Shown: one piece after another, positions 1-16,214 of the stretch
Layout: each line of letters starts with the position of its first letter
Numbering within the stretch: position 1 is the first letter of the stretch
NCBI RefSeq assembly: GCF_019925205.1
Contig: NW_026869896.1
Span: 3,162,001-3,226,000, forward strand
Source of the DNA: Metopolophium dirhodum
Taxonomy: Eukaryota; Arthropoda; Insecta; Hemiptera; Aphididae
DNA: 64,000 nt
Direction of reading: 5' to 3'
Made by a program: the position numbers and the translations under genes
Notes under the pieces: generated by a model
What the model was told of the DNA's origin: nothing
Database searches by the model: none
Seen by the model: only the letters and a program-made list of their open reading frames with translations

Positions 1-1436
1 AATATCAACGTATTTATTGACTTCTAAATTCTAGTTTTGCGTACAACTAATCTATCTATATGTGAGTAATGTATTTGCAATTGACTAAAGTCTTATTCAT
101 CAACTTAATATGTTTTTTATAAATTTGAAATTATGTAACCCAAGACTAAAAAATGTTCATATAAGCGTTAATATTGAGTTCTAAATTCTAGTTTTCTGAT
201 CATGTAGTTTATGTATAGTGGATAAAAGTATTTTCAATTGTCTGAAGTCTTATTCAACAACAACTTATGTTTTTTTTTTTAATTTGAAATGATACACCCC
301 AACAATGATTAATTTTAATACTAACGTAATAATTGAGTTCTAAATTCTAGTTTTCTGAATATCTAGTTAATTTATGGTGGATAAATGTATTTTCAATTGT
401 CTGAAGTCTTATTTAAAAACAACTTATGTTTTTTATTAAATTTGAAATGATGTACCCCAACAATGAATATGTTAATATCAACGTATTTATTGACTTCTAA
501 ATTCTAGTTTTGCGTACAACTAATCTATCTATAGGTGACTAATGTATTTGCAATTGACTAAAGTCTTATTCATCAACTTAATATGTTTTTTATAAATTTG
601 AAATTATGTAACCCAAGACTAAAAAATGTTCATATAAGCGTTAATATTGAGTTCTAAATTCTAGTTTTCTGATCATGTAGTTTATGTATAGTGGATAAAA
701 GTATTTTCAATTGTCTGAAGTCTTATTCAACAACAACTTATGTTTTTTTTTTAATTTGAAATGATACACCCCAACAATGATTAATTTTAATACTAACGTA
801 ATAATTGAGTTCTAAATTCTAGTTTTCTGAATATCTAGTTAATTTATGGTGGATAAATGTATTTTCAATTGTCTGAAGTCTTATTTAAAAACAACTTATG
901 TTTTTTATTAAATTTGAAATGATGTACCCCAACAATGAATATGTTAATATCAACGTATTTATTGACTTCTAAATTCTAGTTTTGCGTACAACTAATCTAT
1001 CTATAGGTGACTAATGTATTTGCAATTGACTAAAGTCTTATTCATCAACTTAATATGTTTTTTATAAATTTGAAATTATGTAACCCAAGACTAAAAAATG
1101 TTCATATAAGCGTTAATATTGAGTTCTAAATTCTAGTTTTCTGATCATGTAGTTTATGTATAGTGGATAAATGTATTTTCAATTGTCTGCAGTCTTATTC
1201 AACAACAACTTATGTTTTTTTTTAATTTGAAATGATGTACCCCAACAATGATTAATTTTAATACTAACGTAATAATTGAGTTCTAAATTCTAGTTTTCTG
1301 AATATCTAGTTAATTTATGGTGGATAAATGTATTTTCAATTGTCTGAAGTCTTATTTAAAAACAACTTATGTTTTTTATTAAATTTGAAATGATGTACCC
1401 CAACAATGAATATGTTAATATCAACGTATTTATTGA
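1..1436. repeat. Trimeric higher-order repeat, ~472-bp unit
   Basis: Three monomer types (box followed by GCGTACAAC, CTGATCATG, CTGAATATC) repeat in order about three times with a period of 472-473 bp (boxes at 22, 495 and 967). Small differences in T-run length and single bases separate the copies. A similar trimer recurs near 4,260-5,210. Confidence 0.85.
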
Positions 1437-4290
1437 CTTCTAAATTCTAGTTTTGCGTACATCTAATCTATCTATAGGTGAGTAATGTATTTGCAATCGC
1501 CTGAAGTCTTATTCAACAACAACTTATGTGTTTTTTTTATTTGAAATGATTTACCCCATCAATGAAAAATGTTAATACTAACGTAATAATTGAGTTCTAA
1601 ATTCTAGTTTTTTGAATATCTAGTTTATGTATAGTGGATAAATGTGTTTGCAATTGTCTGAAGTCTTATTCATCAACATATTATGTTTTTTTTTTAATTT
1701 GAAATGATGTACCCCAACAATGAATAACGTTAATATTAACGTTATTATTGAGTTCTAAATTCTAGTTTTGGGTTCAACTAATCTATCTATAGGTGACTAA
1801 TGTATTTGCAGTTGACTAAAGACTTATTCATCAACAAATTATGTTTTTTTTTAATTTGAAATGATGTACCCCAACAATGAATATGTTAATATCAACGTAT
1901 TTATTGACTTCTAAATTCTAGTTTTGCGTACAACTAATCTATCTATAGGTGACTAATGTATTTGCAATTGACTAAAGTCTTATTCATCAACTTAATATGT
2001 TTTTTATAAATTTGAAATTATGTAACCCAAGACTAAAAAATGTTCATATAAGCGTTAATATTGAGTTCTAAATTCTAGTTTTCTGATCATGTAATTTATG
2101 TATAGTGGATAAATGTATTTTCAATTGTCTGCAGTCTTAGTCAACAACAACTTATGTTTTTTTTTAATTTGAAATGATAGACCCCAACAATGATTAATTT
2201 TAATACTAACGTAATAATTGAGTTCTAAATTCTAGTTTTCTGAATATCTAGTTAATTTATGGTGGATAAATGTATTTTCAATTGTCTGAAGTCTTATTTA
2301 AAAACAACTTATGTTTTTTATTAAATTTGAAATGATGTACCCCAACAATGAATATGTTAATATCAACGTATTTATTGACTTCTAAATTCTAGTTTTGCGT
2401 ACATCTAATCTATCTATAGGTGAGTAATGTATTTGCAATCGCCTGAAGTCTTATTCAACAACAACTTATGTGTTTTTTTTATTTGAAATGATTTACCCCA
2501 TCAATGAAAAATGTTAATACTAACGTAATAATTGAGTTCTAAATTCTAGTTTTTTGAATATCTAGTTTATGTATAGTGGATAAATGTGTTTGCAATTGTC
2601 TGAAGTCTTATTCATCAACATATTATGTTTTTTTTTTAATTTGAAATGATGTACCCCAACAATGAATAACGTTAATATTAACGTTATTATTGAGTTCTAA
2701 ATTCTAGTTTTGGGTTCAACTAATCTATCTATAGGTGACTAATGTATTTGCAGTTGACTAAAGACTTATTCATCAACAAATTATGTTTTTTTTTAATTTG
2801 AAATGATGTACCCCAACAATGAATATGTTAATATCAACGTATTTATTGACTTCTAAATTCTAGTTTTGCGTACAACTAATCTATCTATAGGTGACTAATG
2901 TATTTGCAATTGACTAAAGTCTTATTCATCAACTTAATATGTTTTTTTATAAATTTGAAATTATGTAACCCAAGACTAAAAAATGTTCATATAAGCGTTA
3001 ATATTGAGTTCTAAATTCTAGTTTTCTGATCATGTAATTTATGTATAGTGGATAAATGTATTTTCAATTGTCTGCAGTCTTAGTCAACAACAACTTATGT
3101 TTTTTTTTAATTTGAAATGATAGACCCCAACAATGATTAATTTTAATACTAACGTAATAATTGAGTTCTAAATTCTAGTTTTCTGAATATCTAGTTAATT
3201 TATGGTGGATAAATGTATTTTCAATTGTCTGAAGTCTTATTTAAAAACAACTTATGTTTTTTATTAAATTTGAAATGATGTACCCCAACAATGAATATGT
3301 TAATATCAACGTATTTATTGACTTCTAAATTCTAGTTTTGCGTACAACTAATCTATCTATAGGTGAGTAATGTATTTGCAATTGTCTGAAGTCTTATTCA
3401 ACAACAACTTATGTGTTTTTTTTATTTGAAATGATTTACCCCATCAATGAAAAATGTTAATACTAACGTAATAATTGAGTTCTAAATTCTAGTTTTTTGA
3501 ATATCTAGTTTATGTATAGTGGATAAATGTGTTTGCAATTGTCTGAAGTCTTATTCATCAACATATTATGTTTTTTTTTTAATTTGAAATGATGTACCCC
3601 AACAATGAATAACGTTAATATTAACGTTATTATTGAGTTCTAAATTCTAGTTTTGGGTTCAACTAATCTATCTATAGGTGACTAATGTATTTGCAGTTGA
3701 CTAAAGACTTATTCATCAACAAATTATGTTTTTTTTTAATTTGAAATGATGTACCCCAACAATGAATATGTTAATATCAACGTATTTATTGACTTCTAAA
3801 TTCTAGTTTTGCGTACAACTAATCTATCTATAGGTGACTAATGTATTTGCAATTGACTAAAGTCTTATTCATCAACTTAATATGTTTTTTATAAATTTGA
3901 AATTATGTAACCCAAGACTAAAAAATGTTCATATAAGCGTTAATATTGAGTTCTAAATTCTAGTTTTCTGATCATGTAATTTATGTATAGTGGATAAATG
4001 TATTTTCAATTGTCTGCAGTCTTAGTCAACAACAACTTATGTTTTTTTTTAATTTGAAATGATAGACCCCAACAATGATTAATTTTAATACTAACGTAAC
4101 AATTGAGTTCTAAATTCTAGTTTTCTGAATATCTAGTTAATTTATGGTGGATGAATGTATTTTCAATTGTCTGAAGTCTTATTTAAAAACAACTTATGTT
4201 TTTTATTAAATTTGAAATGATGTACCCCAACAATGAATATGTTAATATCAACGTATTTATTGACTTCTAAATTCTAGTTTTGCGTACAAC
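1437..4290. repeat. Hexameric higher-order repeat, ~942-bp unit, three copies
   Basis: The monomer containing GGTGAGTAATG followed by ATGTG and a T-run starts units near 1460, 2402 and 3345, a spacing of 942-943 bp, or six monomers. The first two units share the rarer variants TACATCTAATC and CAATCGCCTG, while the third has TACAACTAATC and CAATTGTCTG. Unit edges are approximate. Confidence 0.8.
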
Positions 4291-7200
4291 TAATCTATCT
4301 ATAGGTGAGTTATGTATTTGCAATTGACTAAAGTCTTATTCATCAACTTAATATGTTTTTTATAAATTTGAAATTATGTAACCCAAGACTAAAAAATGTT
4401 CATATAAGCGTTAATATTGAGTTCTAAATTCTAGTTTTCTGATCATGTAGTTTATGTATAGTGGATAAAAGTATTTTCAATTGTCTGAAGTCTTATTCAA
4501 CAACAACTTATGTTTTTTTTTTAATTTGAAATGATACACCCCAACAATGATTAATTTTAATACTAACGTAATAATTGAGTTCTAAATTCTAGTTTTCTGA
4601 ATATCTAGTTAATTTATGGTGGATAAATGTATTTTCAATTGTCTGAAGTCTTATTTAAAAACAACTTATGTTTTTTATTAAATTTGAAATGATGTACCCC
4701 AACAATGAATATGTTAATATCAACGTATTTATTGACTTCTAAATTCTAGTTTTGCGTACAACTAATCTATCTATAGGTGACTAATGTATTTGCAATTGAC
4801 TAAAGTCTTATTCATCAACTTAATATGTTTTTTATAAATTTGAAATTATGTAACCCAAGACTAAAAAATGTTCATATAAGCGTTAATATTGAGTTCTAAA
4901 TTCTAGTTTTCTGATCATGTAGTTTATGTATAGTGGATAAATGTATTTTCAATTGTCTGCAGTCTTATTCAACAACAACTTATGTTTTTTTTTAATTTGA
5001 AATGATGTACCCCAACAATGATTAATTTTAATACTAACGTAATAATTGAGTTCTAAATTCTAGTTTTCTGAATATCTAGTTAATTTATGGTGGATAAATG
5101 TATTTTCAATTGTCTGAAGTCTTATTTAAAAACAACTTATGTTTTTTATTAAATTTGAAATGATGTACCCCAACAATGAATATGTTAATATCAACGTATT
5201 TATTGACTTCTAAATTCTAGTTTTGCGTACAACTAATCTATCTATAGGTGAGTAATGTATTTGCAATTGTCTGAAGTCTTATTCAACAACAACTTATGTG
5301 TTTTTTTTATTTGAAATGATTTACCCCATCAATGAAAAATGTTAATACTAACGTAATAATTGAGTTCTAAATTCTAGTTTTTTGAATATCTAGTTTATGT
5401 ATAGTGGATAAATGTGTTTGCAATTGTCTGAAGTCTTATTCATCAACATATTATGTTTTTTTTTTAATTTGAAATGATGTACCCCAACAATGAATAACGT
5501 TAATATTAACGTTATTATTGAGTTCTAAATTCTAGTTTTGGGTTCAACTAATCTACCTATAGGTGACTAATGTATTTGCAGTTGACTAAAGACTTATTCA
5601 TCAACAAATTATGTTTTTTTTTAATTTGAAATGATGTACCCCAACAATGAATATGTTAATATCAACGTATTTATTGACTTCTAAATTCTAGTTTTGCGTA
5701 CAACTAATCTATCTATAGGTGACTAATGTATTTGCAATTGACTAAAGTCTTATTCATCAACTAAATATGTTTTTTATAAATTTGAAATTATGTAACCCAA
5801 GACTAAAAAATGTTCATATAAGCGTTAATATTGAGTTCTAAATTCTAGTTTTCTGATCATGTAATTTATGTATAGTGGATAAATGTATTTTCAATTGTCT
5901 GCAGTCTTAGTCAACAACAACTTATGTTTTTTTTTAATTTGAAATGATAGACCCCAACAATGATTAATTTTAATACTAACGTAATAATTGAGTTCTAAAT
6001 TCTAGTTTTCTGAATATCTAGTTAATTTATGGTGGATAAATGTATTTTCAATTGTCTGAAGTCTTATTTAAAAACAACTTATGTTTTTTATTAAATTTGA
6101 AATGATGTACCCCAACAATGAATATGTTAATATCAACGTATTTATTGACTTCTAAATTCTAGTTTTGCGTACAACTAATCTATCTATAGGTGAGTAATGT
6201 ATTTGCAATTGACTAAAGTCTTATTCATCAACTTAATATGTTTTTTATAAATTTGACATTATGTAACCCAAGACTAAAAAATGTTCATATAAGCGTTAAT
6301 ATTGAGTTCTAAATTTTAGTTTTCTGATCATGTAGTTTATGTATAGTGGATAAATGTATTTTCAATTGTCTGCAGTCTTATTCAACAACAACTTATGTTT
6401 TTTTTTAATTTGAAATGATGTACCCCAACAATGAAAATGTTAATATCAACGTATTTATTGACTTCTAAATTCTAGTTTTCTGATCATCTAGTTTATGTAT
6501 AGTGGATAAATGTGTTTGCAATTGTCTGAAGTCTTATTCATCAACATATTATGTTTTTTTTTAATTTGAAATGATGTACCCCAACAATGAATAACGTTAA
6601 TATTAACGTAATAATTAAGTTCTAAATTCTAGTTTTGGGTTCAACTAATCTATCTATAGGTGACCAATGTATTTGCAATTGTCTGAAGTCTTATTCGTCA
6701 ACAAATTATGTTTTTTTTTAATTTGAAATGATGTACTCCAACAATGAAAATGTTAATATCAACGTATTTATTGACTTCTAAATTCTAGTTTTTCGATCAT
6801 CTAGTTTATTTATAGTGGATAAATGTGTTTGCAATTGTCTGAAGTCTTATTCGTCAACAACTTATGTTTTTTTTTCAATTTGAAATGATATACCCAAACA
6901 ATGAAAATGTTAATATCAATGTATTTATTGACTTCTAAATTCTAGTTTTTTGAACATCTAGTTAATTTATAATGGATAAATGTATTTGCAATTGTCTGAA
7001 GTCTTAATCAACAACAATTTATGTTTTTTTTTTTAATTTGAAATGATGTACCCCAACAATGAATATGTTAATATCAACGTATTTATTGACTTCTAAATTC
7101 TAGTTTTGCGTACAACTAATCTATCTAAAGGTGAGTAATGTATTTGCAATTGTCTGAAGTCTTCTTCAACAACAACTTATGTGTTTTTTTTATTTGAAAT

Positions 7201-10200
7201 GATTTACCCCATCAATGAAAAATGTTAATACTAACGTAATAATTGAGTTCTAAATTCTAGTTTTTTTGAATATCTAGTTTATGCATAGTGGATAAATGTG
7301 TTTGCAATTGTCTGAAGTCTTATTCATCAACATATTATGTTTTTTTTTTTAATTTGAAATGATGTACCCCAACAATGAATAACGTTAATATTAACGTTAT
7401 TATTGAGTTCTAAATTCTAGTTTTGGGTTCAACTAATCTATCTATAGGTGACTAATGTATTTGCAATTGTCTGAAGTCTTATTCATCAACAAATTATGTT
7501 TTTTTTTTAATTTGAAATGATGTACCCCAACAATGAATAACGTTAATATTAACGTTATTATTGAGTTCTAAATTCTAGTTTTGGGTTCAACTAATCTATC
7601 TATAGGTGACTAATGTATTTGCAGTTGACTAAAGACTTATTCATCAACAAATTATGTTTTTTTTTAATTTGAAATGATGTACCCCAACAATGAATATGTT
7701 AATATCAACGTATTTATTGACTTCTAAATTCTAGTTTTGCGTACAACTAATCTATCTATAGGTGAGTAATGTATTTGCAATTGTCTGAAGTCTTATTCAA
7801 CAACAACTTATGTGTTTTTTTTATTTGAAATGATTTACCCCATCAATGAAAAATGTTAATACTAACGTAATAATTGAGTTCTAAATTCTAGTTTTTTGAA
7901 TATCTAGTTTATGTATAGTGGATAAATGTGTTTGCAATTGTCTGAAGTCTTATTCATCAACATATTATGTTTTTTTTTTTAATTTGAAATGATGTACCCC
8001 AACAATGAATAACGTTAATATTAACGTTATTATTGAGTTCTAAATTCTAGTTTTGGGTTCAACTAATCTATCTATAGGTGACTAATGTATTTGCAGTTGA
8101 CTAAAGACTTATTCATCAACAAATTATGTTTTTTTTTAATTTGAAATGATGTACCCCAACAATGAATATGTTAATATCAACGTATTTATTGACTTCTAAA
8201 TTCTAGTTTTGCGTACAACTAATCTATCTATAGGTGACTAATGTATTTGCAATTGACTAAAGTCTTATTCATCAACTTAATATGTTTTTTATAAATTTGA
8301 AATTATGTAACCCAAGACTAAAAAATGTTCATATAAGCGTTAATATTGAGTTCTAAATTCTAGTTTTCTGATCATGTAATTTATGTATAGTGGATAAATG
8401 TATTTTCAATTGTCTGCAGTCTTAGTCAACAACAACTTATGTTTTTTTTTTAATTTGAAATGATAGACCCCAACAATGATTAATTTTAATACTAACGTAA
8501 TAATTGAGTTCTAAATTCTAGTTTTCTGAATATCTAGTTAATTTATGGTGGATAAATGTATTTTCAATTGTCTGAAGTCTTATTTAAAAACAACTTATGT
8601 TTTTTATTAAATTTGAAATGATGTACCCCAACAATGAATATGTTAATATCAACGTATTTATTGACTTCTAAATTCTAGTTTTGCGTACAACTAATCTATC
8701 TATAGGTGAGTAATGTATTTGCAATTGACTAAAGTCTTATTCATCAACTTAATATGTTTTTTATAAATTTGAAATTATGTAACCCAAGACTAAAAAATGT
8801 TCATATAAGCGTTAATATTGAGTTCTAAATTCTAGTTTTCTGATCATGTAGTTTATGTATAGTGGATAAATGTATTTTCAATTGTCTGCAGTCTTATTCA
8901 ACAACAACTTATGTTTTTTTTTAATTTGAAATGATGTACCCCAACAATGAAAATGTTAATATCAACGTATTTATTGACTTCTAAATTCTAGTTTTCTGAT
9001 CATCTAGTTTATGTATAGTGGATAAATGTGTTTGCAATTGTCTTAAGTCTTATTCATCAACATATTATGTTTTTTTTTAATTTGAAATGATGTACCCCAA
9101 CAATGAATAACGTTAATATTAACGTAATAATTAAGTTCTAAATTCTAGTTTTGGGTTCAACTAATCTATCTATAGGTGACCAATGTATTTGCAATTGTCT
9201 GAAGTCTTATTCGTCAACAAATTATGTTTTTTTTTAATTTGAAATGATGTACTCCAACAATGAAAATGTTAATATCAACGTATTTATTGACTTCTAAATT
9301 CTAGTTTTTCGATCATCTAGTTTATGTATAGTGGATAAATGTGTTTGCAATTGTCTGAAGTCTTATTCGTCAACAACTTATGTTTTTTTTTCAATTTGAA
9401 ATGATATACCCCAACAATGAAAATGTTAATATCAATGTATTTATTGACTTCTAAATTCTAGTTTTTTGAACATCTAGTTAATTTATAATGGATAAATGTA
9501 TTTGCAATTGTCTGAAGTCTTAATCAACAACAATTTATGTTTTTTTTTTTAATTTGAAATGATGTACCCCAACAATGAATATGTTAATATCAACGTATTT
9601 ATTGACTTCTAAATTCTAGTTTTGCGTACAACTAATCTATCTAAAGGTGAGTAATGTATTTGCAATTGTCTGAAGTCTTATTCAACAACAACTTATGTGT
9701 TTTTTTTATTTGAAATGATTTACCCCATCAATGAAAAATGTTAATACTAACGTAATAATTGAGTTCTAAATTCTAGTTTTTTGAATATCTAGTTTATGCA
9801 TAGTGGATAAATGTGTTTGCAATTGTCTGAAGTCTTATTCATCAACATATTATGTTTTTTTTTTTAATTTGAAATGATGTACCCCAACAATGAATAACGT
9901 TAATATTAACGTTATTATTGAGTTCTAAATTCTAGTTTTGGGTTCAACTAATCTATCTATAGGTGACTAATGTATTTGCAATTGTCTGAAGTCTTATTCA
10001 TCAACAAATTATGTTTTTTTTTTAATTTGAAATGATGTACCCCAACAATGAATAACGTTAATATTAACGTTATTATTGAGTTCTAAATTCTAGTTTTGGG
10101 TTCAACTAATCTATCTATAGGTGACTAATGTATTTGCAGTTGACTAAAGACTTATTCATCAACAAATTATGTTTTTTTTTAATTTGAAATGATGTACCCC

Positions 10201-13200
10201 AACAATGAATATGTTAATATCAACGTATTTATTGACTTCTAAATTCTAGTTTTGCGTACAACTAATCTATCTATAGGTGACTAATGTATTTGCAATTGTC
10301 TGAAGTCTTATTCATCAACAAATTATGTTTTTTTTTTAATTTGAAATGATGTACCCCAACAATGAATAACGTTAATATTAACGTTATTATTGAGTTCTAA
10401 ATTCTAGTTTTGGGTTCAACTAATCTATCTATAGGTGACTAATGTATTTGCAGTTGACTAAAGACTTATTCATCAACAAATTATGTTTTTTTTTAATTTG
10501 AAATGATGTACCCCAACAATGAATATGTTAATATCAACGTATTTATTGACTTCTAAATTCTAGTTTTGCGTACAACTAATCTATCTATAGGTGACTAATG
10601 TATTTGCAATTGTCTGAAGTCTTATTCAACAACAACTTATGTGTTTTTTTTATTTGAAATGATTTACCCCAACAATGAAAATGTTAATATCAACGTATTT
10701 ATTGACTTCTAAATTCTAGTTTTCTGATCATCTAGTTTATGTATAGTGGATAAATGTGTTTGCAATTGTCTGAAGTCTTATTCATCAACATATTATGTTT
10801 TTTTTTAATTTGAAATGATGTACCCCAACAATGAATAACGTTAATATTAACGTAATAATTAAGTTCTAAATTCTAGTTTTGGGTTCAACTAATCTATCTA
10901 TAGGTGACCAATGTATTTGCAATTGTCTGAAGTCTTATTCGTCAACAAATTATGTTTTTTTTTAATTTGAAATGATGTACTCCAACAATGAAAATGTTAA
11001 TATCAACGTATTTATTGACTTCTAAATTCTAGTTTTTCGATCATCTAGTTTATTTATAGTGGATAAATGTGTTTGCAATTGTCTGAAGTCTTATTCGTCA
11101 ACAACTTATGTTTTTTTTTCAATTTGAAATGATATACCCCAACAATGAAAATGTTAATATCAATGTATTTATTGACTTCTAAATTCTAGTTTTTTGAACA
11201 TCTAGTTAATTTATAATGGATAAATGTATTTGCAATTGTCTGAAGTCTTAATCAACAACAATTTATGTTTTTTTTTTTAATTTGAAATGATGTACCCCAA
11301 CAATGAATATGTTAATATCAACGTATTTATTGACTTCTAAATTCTAGTTTTGCGTACAACTAATCTATCTAAAGGTGAGTAATGTATTTGCAATTGTCTG
11401 AAGTCTTCTTCAACAACAACTTATGTGTTTTTTTTATTTGAAATGATTTACCCCATCAATGAAAAATGTTAATACTAACGTAATAATTGAGTTCTAAATT
11501 CTAGTTTTTTGAATATCTAGTTTATGCATAGTGGATAAATGTGTTTGCAATTGTCTGAAGTCTTATTCATCAACATATTATGTTTTTTTTTTAATTTGAA
11601 ATGATGTACCCCAACAATGAATAACGTTAATATTAACGTTATTATTGAGTTCTAAATTCTAGTTTTGGGTTCAACTAATCTATCTATAGGTGACTAATGT
11701 ATTTGCAATTGTCTGAAGTCTTATTCATCAACAAATTATGTTTTTTTTTTAATTTGAAATGATGTACCCCAACAATGAATAACGTTAATATTAACGTTAT
11801 TATTGAGTTCTAAATTCTAGTTTTGGGTTCAACTAATCTATCTATAGGTGACTAATGTATTTGCAGTTGACTAAAGACTTATTCATCAACAAATTATGTT
11901 TTTTTTTAATTTGAAATGATGTACCCCAACAATGAATATGTTAATATCAACGTATTTATTGACTTCTAAATTCTAGTTTTGCGTACAACTAATCTATCTA
12001 TAGGTGAGTAATGTATTTGCAATTGTCTGAAGTCTTATTCAACAACAACTTATGTGTTTTTTTTATTTGAAATGATTTACCCCATCAATGAAAAATGTTA
12101 ATACTAACGTAATAATTGAGTTCTAAATTCTAGTTTTTTGAATATCTAGTTTATGTATAGTGGATAAATGTGTTTGCAATTGTCTGAAGTCTTATTCATC
12201 AACATATTATGTTTTTTTTTTAATTTGAAATGATGTACCCCAACAATGAATAACGTTAATATTAACGTTATTATTGAGTTCTAAATTCTAGTTTTGGGTT
12301 CAACTAATCTATCTATAGGTGACTAATGTATTTGCAGTTGACTAAAGACTTATTCATCAACAAATTATGTTTTTTTTTAATTTGAAATGATGTACCCCAA
12401 CAATGAATATGTTAATATCAACGTATTTATTGACTTCTAAATTCTAGTTTTGCGTACAACTAATCTATCTATAGGTGACTAATGTATTTGCAATTGACTA
12501 AAGTCTTATTCATCAACTTAATATGTTTTTTATAAATTTGAAATTATGTAACCCAAGACTAAAAAATGTTCATATAAGCGTTAATATTGAGTTCTAAATT
12601 CTAGTTTTCTGATCATGTAATTTATGTATAGTGGATAAATGTATTTTCAATTGTCTGCAGTCTTAGTCAACAACAACTTATGTTTTTTTTTAATTTGAAA
12701 TGATAGACCCCAACAATGATTAATTTTAATACTAACGTAATAATTGAGTTCTAAATTCTAGTTTTCTGAATATCTAGTTAATTTATGGTGGATAAATGTA
12801 TTTTCAATTGTCTGAAGTCTTATTTAAAAACAACTTATGTTTTTTATTAAATTTGAAATGATGTACCCCAACAATGAATATGTTAATATCAACGTATTTA
12901 TTGACTTCTAAATTCTAGTTTTCTGATCATCTAGTTTATGTATAGTGGATAAATGTGTTTGCAATTGTCTTAAGTCTTATTCATCAACATATTATGTTTT
13001 TTTTTAATTTGAAATGATGTACCCCAACAATGAATAACGTTAATATTAACGTAATAATTAAGTTCTAAATTCTAGTTTTGGGTTCAACTAATCTATCTAT
13101 AGGTGACCAATGTATTTGCAATTGTCTGAAGTCTTATTCGTCAACAAATTATGTTTTTTTTTAATTTGAAATGATGTACTCCAACAATGAAAATGTTAAT

Positions 13201-16200
13201 ATCAACGTATTTATTGACTTCTAAATTCTAGTTTTTCGATCATCTAGTTTATGTATAGTGGATAAATGTGTTTGCAATTGTCTGAAGTCTTATTCGTCAA
13301 CAACTTATGTTTTTTTTTCAATTTGAAATGATATACCCCAACAATGAAAATGTTAATATCAATGTATTTATTGACTTCTAAATTCTAGTTTTTTGAACAT
13401 CTAGTTAATTTATAATGGATAAATGTATTTGCAATTGTCTGAAGTCTTAATCAACAACAATTTATGTTTTTTTTTTTAATTTGAAATGATGTACCCCAAC
13501 AATGAATATGTTAATATCAACGTATTTATTGACTTCTAAATTCTAGTTTTGCGTACAACTAATCTATCTAAAGGTGAGTAATGTATTTGCAATTGTCTGA
13601 AGTCTTATTCAACAACAACTTATGTGTTTTTTTTATTTGAAATGATTTACCCCATCAATGAAAAATGTTAATACTAACGTAATAATTGAGTTCTAAATTC
13701 TAGTTTTTTGAATATCTAGTTTATGCATAGTGGATAAATGTGTTTGCAATTGTCTGAAGTCTTATTCATCAACATATTATGTTTTTTTTTTAATTTGAAA
13801 TGATGTACCCCAACAATGAATAACGTTAATATTAACGTTATTATTGAGTTCTAAATTCTAGTTTTGGGTTCAACTAATCTATCTATAGGTGACTAATGTA
13901 TTTGCAATTGTCTGAAGTCTTATTCATCAACAAATTATGTTTTTTTTTTAATTTGAAATGATGTACCCCAACAATGAATAACGTTAATATTAACGTTATT
14001 ATTGAGTTCTAAATTCTAGTTTTGGGTTCAACTAATCTATCTATAGGTGACTAATGTATTTGCAGTTGACTAAAGACTTATTCATCAACAAATTATGTTT
14101 TTTTTTAATTTGAAATGATGTACCCCAACAATGAATATGTTAATATCAACGTATTTATTGACTTCTAAATTCTGGTTTTGCGTACAACTAATCTATCTAT
14201 AGGTGACTAATGTATTTGCAATTGTCTGAAGTCTTATTCAACAACAACTTATGTGTTTTTTTTATTTGAAATGATTTACCCCATCAATGAAAAATGTTAA
14301 TACTAACGTAATAATTGATTCTAAATTCTAGTTTTTTGAATATCTAGTTTATGTATAGTGGATAAATGTGTTTGCAATTGTCTGAAGTCTTATTCATCAA
14401 CATATTATGTTTTTTTTTTAATTTGAAATGATGTACCCCAACAATGATTAATTTTAATATTAACGTTATTATTGAGTTCTAAATTCTAGTTTTGGGTTCA
14501 ACTAATCTATCTATAGGTGACTAATGTATTTGCAGTTGACTAAAGACTTATTCATCAACAAATTATGTTTTTTTTTAATTTGAAATGATGTACCCCAACA
14601 ATGAATATGTTAATATCAACGTATTTATTGACTTCTAAATTCTAGTTTTGCGTACAACTAATCTATCTATAGGTGAGTAATGTATTTGCAATTGTCTGAA
14701 GTCTTATTCAACAACAACTTATGTGTTTTTTTTATTTGAAATGATTTACCCCATCAATGAAAAATGTTAATACTAACGTAATAATTGAGTTCTAAATTCT
14801 AGTTTTTTGAATATCTAGTTTATGTATAGTGGATAAATGTGTTTGCAATTGTCTGAAGTCTTATTCATCAACATATTATGTTTTTTTTTTAATTTGAAAT
14901 GATGTACCCCAACAATGAATAACGTTAATATTAACGTTATTATTGAGTTCTAAATTCTAGTTTTGGGTTCAACTAATCTATCTATAGGTGACTAATGTAT
15001 TTGCAGTTGACTAAAGACTTATTCATCAACAAATTATGTTTTTTTTTAATTTGAAATGATGTACCCCAACAATGAATATGTTAATATCAACGTATTTATT
15101 GACTTCTAAATTCTAGTTTTGCGTACAACTAATCTATCTATAGGTGACTAATGTATTTGCAATTGACTAAAGTCTTATTCATCAACTTAATATGTTTTTT
15201 ATAAATTTGAAATTATGTAACCCAAGACTAAAAAATGTTCATATAAGCGTTAATATTGAGTTCTAAATTCTAGTTTTCTGATCATGTAATTTATGTATAG
15301 TGGATAAATGTATTTTCAATTGTCTGCAGTCTTAGTCAACAACAACTTATGTTTTTTTTTAATTTGAAATGATAGACCCCAACAATGATTAATTTTAATA
15401 CTAACGTAATAATTGAGTTCTAAATTCTAGTTTTCTGAATATCTAGTTAATTTATGGTGGATAAATGTGTTTTCAATTGTCTGAAGTCTTATTTAAAAAC
15501 AACTTATGTTTTTTATTAAATTTGAAATGATGTACCCCAACAATGAATATGTTAATATCAACGTATTTATTGACTTCTAAATTCTAGTTTTGCGTACAAC
15601 TAATCTATCTATAGGTGAGTAATGTATTTGCAATTGACTAAAGTCTTATTCATCAACTTAATATGTTTTTTATAAATTTGAAATTATGTAACCCAAGACT
15701 AAAAAATGTTCATATAAGCGTTAATATTGAGTTCTAAATTCTAGTTTTCTGATCATGTAGTTTATGTATAGTGGATAAATGTATTTTCAATTGTCTGCAG
15801 TCTTATTCAACAACAACTTATGTTTTTTTTTAATTTGAAATGATGTACCCCAACAATGAAAATGTTAATATCAACGTATTTATTGACTTCTAAATTCTAG
15901 TTTTCTGATCATCTAGTTTATGTATAGTGGATAAATGTGTTTGCAATTGTCTTAAGTCTTATTCATCAACATATTATGTTTTTTTTTAATTTGAAATGAT
16001 GTACCCCAACAATGAATAACGTTAATATTAACGTAATAATTAAGTTCTAAATTCTAGTTTTGGGTTCAACTAATCTATCTATAGGTGACCAATGTATTTG
16101 CAATTGTCTGAAGTCTTATTCGTCAACAAATTATGTTTTTTTTTAATTTGAAATGATGTACTCCAACAATGAAAATGTTAATATCAACGTATTTATTGAC

Positions 16201-16214
16201 TTCTAAATTCTAGT

